A DNA stretch of 8,933 nt from contig CAIMXN010000243.1 in assembly GCA_903845455.1 (NCBI GenBank), positions 1 through 8,933 on the forward strand. Reading direction: 5' to 3'. The notes beneath the pieces were generated by a model that saw only the letters and a list, made by a program, of their open reading frames with translations, was not told the origin of the DNA and ran no database searches. Positions 1-7,093 of the stretch are shown here, one piece after another (position 1 is the first letter of the stretch; each line of letters starts with the position of its first letter). Position numbers and translations under genes: made by a program. The stretch comes from an uncultured beta proteobacterium. GTDB lineage: Bacteria; Pseudomonadota; Gammaproteobacteria; Burkholderiales; Burkholderiaceae.

Positions 1-1
1 T

Positions 2-1300
2 CGTTTCTATCCAGAGGGTGAGGCGATGGCGCACGTTGTTGGTTTTACTAATGTCGAGGATCGTGGCCAAGAAGGTATGGAACTCTCGAGAGAGAAGGAT
101 TTGGCAGGACACCCGGGACAGCGTCGAGTAGTAGTGGATCGCTTGGGGCGGGTTGTCGAAGATGTGGCGATTGAGCAGTTTCCGCAAAATGGTAAGGACC
201 TGCAACTCTCTATTGATAGCAAGATTCAATATCTAGCCTATAACGCAGTAAAAAGTGCGGTTCTAGAGCATCATGCAAAAGCGGGGGGTGCGGTTGTCCT
301 AGATACGCAGACTGGGGAAATTTTGGCTTTAGCCAATTACCCAAGTTACAACCCGAATGATCGTAGAAATTTGAGTGGTGAGCAGTTGCGCAATCGTGTG
401 CTAACAGACACATTCGAACCAGGATCAACTATTAAGCCGCTAACCATTTCTGCGGCATTGGAAAAGGGCGCAGTTACACCTAATACCAATATGGTAATTG
501 GTGCCAAATATTTAGTTGGACCTAAGCCAATTACCGATACGCATCCTTATAGCAATTTATCAGTTGCTGAAATTATCCAAAAATCAAGCAATATTGGCAC
601 AGCCAAAATTGCGATGAACTATCTCTCCTCGGAAGAGATGTGGGAGATGTATACAGCAGTGGGTTTTGGGCAGTCTCCAAAAATTGGATTTCCAGGGGCA
701 GTAGCTGGAACAGTTCACCCATTTAAAAAATGGATGCCTACCGACCAAGCACGTATTGCTTTTGGTTATGGTATCTCAGCATCTCTTTTTCAGGTTGCAC
801 GCGCATACACCATTTTTGCTCGTGATGGTGACTTAGTACCTTTGACCATTGAACGCAGTCCTGAATTTAAGCCAGGCACGAAAGTCATCTCAGCAAAGAC
901 GGCTACCGAAATGCGTAGCATGTTGGAGACGGTCACGGAGCCTGGCGGTACTGCGGTAAAAGCACAAGCAGATGGTTATCGCGTTGGCGGTAAAACTGGC
1001 ACAGCCCATAAGTTAGTTGGTAAAGGCTACGGAAATTCTTATCGAGCTTACTTTGCCGGTATTGCGCCTATCAGTGCGCCCCGAATTGTTGTAGCGGTAA
1101 TGATTGATGAGCCTACTGGCGGAAGTCATTATGGCGGCGATGTAGCAGCCCCGGTGTTCTCGACCATTGTGAGTGAGACCTTACGTACTCTGAATGTTAT
1201 TCCTGACACAAAGATAAAACAAATGGTGTTGCAGGATCAGCCTAGTGCTGATATGCATATAGCTGGTAGACATGCTCAACCAATGGTTTTAAAAAGATGA
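2..1300 (+). CDS. ftsI: Peptidoglycan D,D-transpeptidase FtsI (PBP3), 3' part
   Basis: Class B penicillin-binding protein that cross-links septal peptidoglycan in the periplasm, working with the FtsW polymerase encoded further down the same cluster. The gene is cut by the left edge: the frame is open from base 2, and the residues before the first ATG (RFYPEGEA) continue directly into the conserved AHVVGFTNVEDRGQEG segment, so the ATG at 26 is internal. About 432 residues are present of the usual 570-600; the cytoplasmic tail, membrane anchor and start of the pedestal domain are missing. All three transpeptidase motifs are visible in order: STIK with the acylated serine at 425-436, SSN at 584-592 and KTG at 992-1000. 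Spacing between motifs is normal and I see no frameshift. It ends in TGA, overlapping the murE start as ATGA. Confidence 0.97.
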   Translation, partial: RFYPEGEAMAHVVGFTNVEDRGQEGMELSREKDLAGHPGQRRVVVDRLGRVVEDVAIEQFPQNGKDLQLSIDSKIQYLAYNAVKSAVLEHHAKAGGAVVLDTQTGEILALANYPSYNPNDRRNLSGEQLRNRVLTDTFEPGSTIKPLTISAALEKGAVTPNTNMVIGAKYLVGPKPITDTHPYSNLSVAEIIQKSSNIGTAKIAMNYLSSEEMWEMYTAVGFGQSPKIGFPGAVAGTVHPFKKWMPTDQARIAFGYGISASLFQVARAYTIFARDGDLVPLTIERSPEFKPGTKVISAKTATEMRSMLETVTEPGGTAVKAQADGYRVGGKTGTAHKLVGKGYGNSYRAYFAGIAPISAPRIVVAVMIDEPTGGSHYGGDVAAPVFSTIVSETLRTLNVIPDTKIKQMVLQDQPSADMHIAGRHAQPMVLKR

Positions 1301-2847
1301 GCGTGGTCATGAATATAGAAACCACCCACTTAATAAATCATTTGCATGATTTGCTTGAGTCATCTGCGAAAGTGACTGCAGATAGTCGTCAAGTTCGGTC
1401 CGGAGATATTTTCTTTGCTTATCCAGTGGGTCATGGGAAAGCATTACGTGACGGACGTGAGTACATTTCAGCTGCTTTACAAAATGGTGCTGCGGCTATC
1501 GTTTTTGATCCAGCAGGTATGGGTGATGACTACATGGATCACCCACAATTTTTTGCTGTTGAGAATTTAGCAAAGCAAGCTGGTCAGTTATGTTCCCAGT
1601 GGTACGACTTTCCAAGTAAGCAATTAAAGGTGATCGGTGTAACGGGCACCAATGGGAAAACTACTATTACTCAATGGCTTGCACAGGCTTTAGATCAGTC
1701 CAACAGTCGTGCAGCTGTTGTAGGTACATTGGGTTCTGGTTTTCCTAATGCGTTGATACAGACGGGCTACACAACCCCGGATGCACCGCGCTTGCAGTCA
1801 CAGATCAAAGCGCTTTTAGATGCAGGCGCCAAACAGATTGCACTGGAAGTTTCATCCCATGCTTTAGAGCAAGACCGTATTGCAGGCCTTGAGCTAAATT
1901 GCGCCGTCTTTACTAATTTAAGCCAAGATCATCTCGATTATCACGGCAGTATGGCCAACTATGCCGAGGCAAAAGCAAAGCTATTTAAGCAAACTGGCTT
2001 GGAACATGCAGTAGTGAATATTGACGATACATTTGGTCGTGAGTTAGTGATTCAATTATTAGCCCAGCATCACATCAAAGTATGGGCTTATGCCTTAAGC
2101 AAGGAGCCGTTTGCTGGCTTTGAAAAATTTGGTGATCGTCTAAATCGCATTTATGCAAAAGACACCGTATTAAGGACTGCTGGATACGATTCGGTGTTTG
2201 TTCATGAAGATGCTGGAGAACATATTGTGCATGCCCCAGTATTGGGTGAATTTAATCTGAGCAATTGCTTAGCTGTGTGGTCGGTTTTACTAACGCAAGG
2301 CATGACATGTGAATTGGCAAGTAAGCGCTTAAGTTTATTGCGTCCCGTTAATGGCCGCATGGAATTAGTTTCCTTAAATAAAACCCCAAAGGCTGAAGGT
2401 CCAATTGTTGTAGTTGATTACGCACATACACCAGATGCTTTGAAAAAAGCATTGCTAGCTTTACGCCCAATTGCGAGTGCGCGCGGTGGAAACATTTGGT
2501 GTGTGTTTGGTTGTGGTGGTGATCGCGATATTGGTAAGCGTCCGCAAATGGGGAAAATTGCTCAGCAGTATGCAGATCAAATTATATTGACTAGTGATAA
2601 CTCAAGATCAGAAGAAGTGGATACCATTATTTCTATGATTCTTACTGGCATGAATGTCGGCGCAAAGAATATTCAAACCGTTCCAGATCGCGCAGCTGCA
2701 ATCATGGCTGCAGTACGTCATGCTGAAGTTGCTGATGTTATCTTAGTAGCTGGTAAGGGGCATGAGTCCACACAAGAAATTAAAGGTAAAAAGTTTGATT
2801 TCTCCGACCAGGAACATATTCTTCTGTCAGCAGGAGGAATGGCCTAA
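1297..2847 (+). CDS. murE: UDP-MurNAc-L-Ala-D-Glu:meso-diaminopimelate ligase MurE
   Basis: Cytoplasmic ATP-dependent ligase that adds the third residue, expected to be meso-diaminopimelate, to UDP-MurNAc-L-Ala-D-Glu. The 516 residues show the three Mur ligase domains: an N-terminal substrate domain (DSRQV at 29-33), a central ATPase domain with GTNGKTT at 117-123, TTPDAP at 159-164, EVSSHAL at 184-190 and NLSQDHLDYHG at 207-217, and a C-terminal domain with DYAHTPDAL at 374-382 and GKGHE at 486-490. K226, in the AEAKAKLF stretch, fits the carbamoylated lysine of the family. The amino-acid selecting motif, normally DNPR, reads DNSR at 434-437; N and R still favour diaminopimelate over lysine. 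The start at 1297 overlaps the ftsI stop; an in-frame ATG at 1309 is an alternative, and neither has a strong ribosome binding site. Confidence 0.97.
   Translation: MSVVMNIETTHLINHLHDLLESSAKVTADSRQVRSGDIFFAYPVGHGKALRDGREYISAALQNGAAAIVFDPAGMGDDYMDHPQFFAVENLAKQAGQLCSQWYDFPSKQLKVIGVTGTNGKTTITQWLAQALDQSNSRAAVVGTLGSGFPNALIQTGYTTPDAPRLQSQIKALLDAGAKQIALEVSSHALEQDRIAGLELNCAVFTNLSQDHLDYHGSMANYAEAKAKLFKQTGLEHAVVNIDDTFGRELVIQLLAQHHIKVWAYALSKEPFAGFEKFGDRLNRIYAKDTVLRTAGYDSVFVHEDAGEHIVHAPVLGEFNLSNCLAVWSVLLTQGMTCELASKRLSLLRPVNGRMELVSLNKTPKAEGPIVVVDYAHTPDALKKALLALRPIASARGGNIWCVFGCGGDRDIGKRPQMGKIAQQYADQIILTSDNSRSEEVDTIISMILTGMNVGAKNIQTVPDRAAAIMAAVRHAEVADVILVAGKGHESTQEIKGKKFDFSDQEHILLSAGGMA
2832..2837 (+). promoter_or_regulatory. 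Shine-Dalgarno of murF
   Basis: A perfect AGGAGG lies within the last codons of murE, 9 bases before the ATG at 2847. An in-frame ATG at 2856 would be 18 bases away, too far, so this site supports the 2847 start. Confidence 0.8.
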
Positions 2848-4295
2848 TGTTAGCGATGACTAATCTTGCTCAGCTTCAGGCGATGTTGCCAGGTAGTCGG
2901 CTCCTGAATATTTCTGAGGCTGATGCTAAGCAACTCAATATTTCTAGAGTGGGTAGTGATAGTCGTCAAATTACTATGAGTGAATTGTTTATCACGCTCT
3001 CTGGCAAACAGTTTGATGCGCATGATTTTCTATTGGATGTTGCTAAAGCGGGGGTAAGTGCTGCTCTCGTTAGCAAGCCAGAAAAGTGCCCTAAGAATTT
3101 AGCGGCTATCTGCGTTGCTGACACCAGGGTTAGCCTAGGATCTTTAGCAAAAGCATGGCGCCAGCAGCACTCTATTCCTGTAGCGCTGGTAACCGGCAGT
3201 AATGGCAAAACCACTGTTAAAGAAATGATTGCTTCTATTTTTAAAGCAGCAGTCGGTGAAGACCATGCATTAGTTACCAAAGGTAATCTGAATAATGATA
3301 TTGGTCTGCCATTAACTCTTTTGCGCTTGCGTTCTAGTGATCGCTTGGCAGTAATCGAGTTAGGCATGAATCATCCTGGTGAAACAGCGCAATTGGCGGA
3401 GATTGCAGGTGCCAATATTGTCCTCATTAACAACGCACAACGTGAACATCAAGAGTTCATGACCACTGTCGCGGCTGTGGCCGAAGAGCATTCCGACGCA
3501 TTACGAGCATTACCTAAAGATGGAGTGGCAGTGTTCCCAGCAGATTCTGAGTTTTCAGAGCTTTGGCGCAAGGCAGCAGATGGTCGCAAGGTTATTGATT
3601 TTGCCTTGATCTCTCATCAAAGTGATCAACAAGCAGAAGTTCGGGGCAGCTTGCTTGGTAATGGCCATGTAGAAATTAAAACTGAACAAGGTGTAATCGA
3701 GGTGCAATTGAAAACCTTGGGTAACCATAATGTGCGTAATGCATTGGCAGCTAGTGCTGTAGCTTTAGCTGCTGGCGTGAGTTTGGAAAAAATAAAAGAG
3801 GGACTTGAGTCTTTCGATCCAGTCAATGGACGTATGCAAGCTAGAAACTTAGACGCCAATCACACTGTGATTGATGACAGCTATAACGCCAATCCAGATT
3901 CTGTTAGGGCTGCCATTGATGCCTTAAAGCAATCTGGCAAACCTGCTTGGTTGGTGCTTGGTGATATGGGTGAAGTTGGTGATCAGGGTCCTGCCTTTCA
4001 TCATGAAGTTGGCGCATATGCTGCAGAACAAGGAATTATCAAATTCTTTTCTGTAGGCAAACAATGTCAGTTTGCAGTTGAAGGCTTTGAGGAAATAAAG
4101 CAAAAGCTAAAGCTGTCTTCGATTGCAGAGAATTTCGCTGATGTGGATATGTTGAACGCAAGACTAATGAGCGATCTTCGCTTGCAGCAAGCAAGTAATG
4201 GCAAGCATTTAAATATTTTGGTTAAGGGGTCGCGTTTTATGCGTATGGAGCGTGTAGTTCAAGCCTTATTAGAGGAGGCAAAAGCATGCTCTTAA
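2847..4295 (+). CDS. murF: UDP-MurNAc-tripeptide:D-Ala-D-Ala ligase MurF
   Basis: Cytoplasmic ligase that adds the D-Ala-D-Ala dipeptide to the UDP-MurNAc tripeptide, completing the pentapeptide that MraY uses. The 482 residues show an N-terminal domain with DSRQI at 38-42, a P-loop GSNGKTT at 117-123, KGNLNNDIGLPLTLL at 145-159, ELGMNHPGE at 171-179, NHNVRNALAA at 293-302, the C-terminal DDSYNANPDSVRAAID at 343-358 and LGDMGEVG at 371-378. Length is normal (E. coli about 452). The segment after the central helix reads NNAQREHQEFM (195-205) and then EEHSD, where many MurF proteins have a lysine-bearing AKGE stretch; as I recall this is the betaproteobacterial form. The start shares one base with the murE stop (TAATG), which with the strong AGGAGG site suggests coupled translation. 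Confidence 0.97.
   Translation: MLAMTNLAQLQAMLPGSRLLNISEADAKQLNISRVGSDSRQITMSELFITLSGKQFDAHDFLLDVAKAGVSAALVSKPEKCPKNLAAICVADTRVSLGSLAKAWRQQHSIPVALVTGSNGKTTVKEMIASIFKAAVGEDHALVTKGNLNNDIGLPLTLLRLRSSDRLAVIELGMNHPGETAQLAEIAGANIVLINNAQREHQEFMTTVAAVAEEHSDALRALPKDGVAVFPADSEFSELWRKAADGRKVIDFALISHQSDQQAEVRGSLLGNGHVEIKTEQGVIEVQLKTLGNHNVRNALAASAVALAAGVSLEKIKEGLESFDPVNGRMQARNLDANHTVIDDSYNANPDSVRAAIDALKQSGKPAWLVLGDMGEVGDQGPAFHHEVGAYAAEQGIIKFFSVGKQCQFAVEGFEEIKQKLKLSSIAENFADVDMLNARLMSDLRLQQASNGKHLNILVKGSRFMRMERVVQALLEEAKACS
4273..4278 (+). promoter_or_regulatory. Shine-Dalgarno of mraY
   Basis: AGGAGG inside the 3' end of murF, 7 bases before the ATG at 4286. It fixes the mraY start within murF and gives a 10-base gene overlap. 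Confidence 0.8.
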
Positions 4296-5455
4296 TATTG
4301 GCACAGAGGTTACAGGATGACTTTGGTTTCTTTAGGGTATTTAACTACATCACTTTTAGGGCGGTAATGGCAACCTTGACTGCCTTATTAATTGGATTAG
4401 CTGCTGGACCTTGGGTTATTCGTAAATTAACTGCTTTAAAGATGGGGCAAGCAGTACGCAACGATGGACCACAAACACATTTAATTAAATCAGGCACCCC
4501 AACAATGGGTGGCGTGCTGATACTGATTGGCATTTTTGTATCTTGTATATTGTGGGCCGACTTGAGTAATCGTTTTATTTGGATTGTGATGATTGTTACC
4601 TTTGGTTTTGGCTTAGTCGGATGGGTTGACGATTACCGTAAGGTTGCCCACAAAGATCCCAAGGGCATGGCATCTCGAGAAAAATTCTTTTGGCAAACGG
4701 TAATTGGCTTGTTTGCTGCTATTTATTTGGCATTCTCGGTCTCAGAGGTGAGTAATCTGAAAGTGCTGCAATTATTTTTTGATTGGCTCAGCAGTGGTTT
4801 CGCTTTAAGCCTACCCGCTAAATCAAATTTACTTATTCCTTTTATTAAAGAAGTGAGTTATCCCTTGGGTGTTTTGGGCTTCATTATTTTGAGTTATCTA
4901 GTGATTGTTGGCAGTAGTAATGCAGTTAACTTAACTGATGGCCTTGATGGCTTGGTCATCATGCCTGTTATCTTGGTTGGTGCTGCCCTTGGTGCATTTG
5001 CATACGTCATGGGTAATGCCATTTACGCCAAATATTTACTCTTCCCCTATATCCCAGGCGCTGGCGAGTTAATGATTTTTTGTGGAGCTATGGGGGGCGC
5101 TGGTTTGGCTTTCCTTTGGTACAACACGCATCCCGCCCAAGTATTTATGGGTGATGTCGGTGCGCTTGCATTAGGTGGTGCATTAGGAACGATCGCAGTG
5201 ATCGTGCGCCAAGAAATTGTTTTATTTGTAATGGGCGGTATTTTTGTTGCAGAAACTGTCTCAGTCATGCTGCAAGTTTTTTGGTTTAAGTTCACCAAAA
5301 AACGCTATGGAGAAGGTCGCCGTATTTTCCGTATGGCGCCATTACATCATCATTTTGAGTTGGGTGGATGGAGAGAAACGCAAGTGGTTGTGCGCTTCTG
5401 GATTATCACAATCTTATTGGTCTTAATTGGCTTGTCTAGTTTGAAATTACGGTGA
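4286..5455 (+). CDS. mraY: Phospho-MurNAc-pentapeptide transferase MraY (lipid I synthase)
   Basis: Polytopic inner-membrane enzyme that transfers phospho-MurNAc-pentapeptide from the UDP precursor to undecaprenyl phosphate, giving lipid I on the cytoplasmic face; Mg2+ dependent. In the 389 residues I see GTPTMGG at 70-76, the DD pair of VDDYRK at 115-116, NAVNLTDGLDGL at 212-223 with D218 and D221, FMGDVGALALGG at 287-298 with D290, and the HHH of MAPLHHHFELGGW at 354-356, all signatures of the family. Hydrophobic segments alternate through the whole protein, consistent with ten membrane helices. The N-terminus aligns well with E. coli MraY from its first residue (FNYITFRA), which supports the start. 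It is about 29 residues longer than E. coli MraY, mostly through a periplasmic-side insertion near 155-182. Confidence 0.97.
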   Translation: MLLILAQRLQDDFGFFRVFNYITFRAVMATLTALLIGLAAGPWVIRKLTALKMGQAVRNDGPQTHLIKSGTPTMGGVLILIGIFVSCILWADLSNRFIWIVMIVTFGFGLVGWVDDYRKVAHKDPKGMASREKFFWQTVIGLFAAIYLAFSVSEVSNLKVLQLFFDWLSSGFALSLPAKSNLLIPFIKEVSYPLGVLGFIILSYLVIVGSSNAVNLTDGLDGLVIMPVILVGAALGAFAYVMGNAIYAKYLLFPYIPGAGELMIFCGAMGGAGLAFLWYNTHPAQVFMGDVGALALGGALGTIAVIVRQEIVLFVMGGIFVAETVSVMLQVFWFKFTKKRYGEGRRIFRMAPLHHHFELGGWRETQVVVRFWIITILLVLIGLSSLKLR

Positions 5456-5470
5456 GCCAAAGTATAAAAA

Positions 5471-7093
5471 ATGCAGAATTTAAATAACACCTTCGCAAAT
5501 CCAGCACTCATTACAGATGATGCCTATCAGGCACCGCAGAGTTTTTTAATTCTGGGTCTTGGTGAATCAGGCGTCGCTATGGCTAAGTGGTGTCTGCGCA
5601 ATGGCGCATCAGTCCAACTAGCAGACACTCGCAGTGCCCAATCTTTCAGTGAGCGTCAGAATGCCTGGCTTAGTGAACTTGAGTTTGCGGGATTAAAGAG
5701 TGCGCACTTTGGCTCTTTGAATATTGAACTATTAAAGGGTGTAGAAATTATTGGTATTAGCCCTGGTTTGTCACCACTCCAAGAGCCAGTGCAGTCGTTT
5801 TTAGCCAAGGCGCAAGAATCTCAGATTGAGGTATGGAGTGAGATTGAGTTTTTCGCGAGGGCAATTGCTGCCATGGAGCGCCAGACTCAATCAGAAGAGA
5901 TCCAATATAAACCTAGTATTTTGGCAATTACCGGTACAAATGGTAAGACTACGACCACCGCTTTAACGGGTCTACTATGTGAGCGTGCAGGTAAGAAAGT
6001 GGCAGTGGCAGGCAATATTAGTCCAGCAGTATTAGATAAATTGGTTTCTTGTCTAGAGCAGGCTGACCAGATTTCAGATATGCCAAATATATGGGTATTG
6101 GAACTGTCTAGCTTTCAGTTGGTTTATACCCATACTTTGAATGCTACAGCCGCAACAGTGCTGAACCTGACACAAGATCATTTGGATTGGCATGGTGATA
6201 TGCAGTCGTATGCCAATGCAAAAGCTAAGATCTTCGGTAGCGATACCGTATGTATCTTGAATCGCGATGATCCTTTGGTCTTGGGGCTCATTAGTAAAGA
6301 GCAGAAACTAGATAAAACGGTGATTACCTTTGGCGCTAGTCGTCCAGATGAACAAGGCGCGTTTGGCATTGAACATGACTTGCGTGCCGGTGGAATTGAC
6401 TGGCTAGTATGGGCAGAGGTAGATGAAGATATTGAGCCACAGCGAAAACGTCGTCGTAAACCTGAGGCAGTTATAGAAGTAGAAGAATTAAGACTCAAGC
6501 GTTTAATTCCTGCTGACGCTTTACGTATTCGTGGGCGTCACAATGCTTTAAATGCGCTAGCGGCTTTGGCATTAGCTAGGTCTGCCAAATTACCGATGAA
6601 TGTACTTTTACATGGCTTGCGTGATTACCATGGCGAGCCACATCGCGTACAAAGCGTTGCTATCGTCGCAGATGTTGAATATGTTGACGATAGCAAAGGC
6701 ACTAATGTTGGTGCTACGGTTGCAGCCTTAAATGGCTTAGGCAATAGTGAGTCAGGAAAACGAATCTGGTTGATTGCTGGTGGCGATGGTAAAGGCCAGG
6801 ATTTCAGTCCTTTGCGTGAACCAGCTCTGCGTTATGTCAAGGGAGCATTTTTAATTGGCAAAGATGCTCAGCTTATTGCGGATGCCTTGGGTGCCGATAT
6901 TCATTGTGTGGTAAGTGAAACATTAGCAAATGCAGTCCAAGAGGCCGCTAAGCAGGCTCGGTCTGGAGATATCGTGTTGTTGTCGCCCGCTTGCGCAAGC
7001 TTAGATCAGTTTAGTAATTACATTGCTCGTGCTGAAGCATTTGTTTCCGAAGTTCAGGAGTTGGAAATGCAGTTTGATGGAGTTCAGGTATGA
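5471..7093 (+). CDS. murD: UDP-MurNAc-L-Ala:D-glutamate ligase MurD
   Basis: Cytoplasmic ligase that adds D-glutamate to UDP-MurNAc-L-Ala, the step before MurE. Domains: N-terminal Rossmann-like fold beginning at LILGLGESGVAMAKW (26-40), SPGLSP at 97-102, central P-loop GTNGKTT at 155-161, GNISPA at 181-186, ELSSFQL at 211-217, NLTQDHLDWHG at 232-242, a likely carbamoylated K251 in ANAKAKIF, then the C-terminal domain with RGRHNALNALAA at 354-365, HRVQ at 391-394, DDSKGTN at 406-412, AGGDGKG at 436-442 and SPACASLDQF at 505-514. At 540 residues it is about 100 longer than E. coli MurD: roughly 22 extra N-terminal residues, a longer stretch before the P-loop, and a charged insert around 316-345. 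This is the only gene here that does not overlap its upstream neighbour, and it has no clear Shine-Dalgarno. An in-frame TAA at 5465 rules out an earlier start. Confidence 0.96.
   Translation: MQNLNNTFANPALITDDAYQAPQSFLILGLGESGVAMAKWCLRNGASVQLADTRSAQSFSERQNAWLSELEFAGLKSAHFGSLNIELLKGVEIIGISPGLSPLQEPVQSFLAKAQESQIEVWSEIEFFARAIAAMERQTQSEEIQYKPSILAITGTNGKTTTTALTGLLCERAGKKVAVAGNISPAVLDKLVSCLEQADQISDMPNIWVLELSSFQLVYTHTLNATAATVLNLTQDHLDWHGDMQSYANAKAKIFGSDTVCILNRDDPLVLGLISKEQKLDKTVITFGASRPDEQGAFGIEHDLRAGGIDWLVWAEVDEDIEPQRKRRRKPEAVIEVEELRLKRLIPADALRIRGRHNALNALAALALARSAKLPMNVLLHGLRDYHGEPHRVQSVAIVADVEYVDDSKGTNVGATVAALNGLGNSESGKRIWLIAGGDGKGQDFSPLREPALRYVKGAFLIGKDAQLIADALGADIHCVVSETLANAVQEAAKQARSGDIVLLSPACASLDQFSNYIARAEAFVSEVQELEMQFDGVQV
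7079..7082 (+). promoter_or_regulatory. Probable Shine-Dalgarno of ftsW
   Basis: GGAG in the last murD codons, 7 bases before the ATG at 7090. It is a moderate match that supports starting ftsW at the ATGA overlap with the murD stop rather than at the internal methionines near residue 47. Confidence 0.6.

Noticed and set aside
26..28. ATG at 26 as the start of the first gene
   Set aside because: The frame is open to the left edge and the upstream residues RFYPEGEA belong to the conserved FtsI segment, so this is an internal methionine.
2966..3367. 133-codon open frame on the minus strand
   Set aside because: It lies wholly inside murF, shows no recognisable motif and is best explained as a shadow of the murF codons.
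5244..5426. 60-codon + strand open frame inside mraY
   Set aside because: Out-of-frame shadow over the conserved MraY HHH region; mraY itself explains the coding signal.
5463..5468. TATAAA just before murD, resembling a -10 promoter element
   Set aside because: It sits 3 bases before the start codon, leaving no room for a leader with a ribosome site, and I see no convincing -35 at the right distance.
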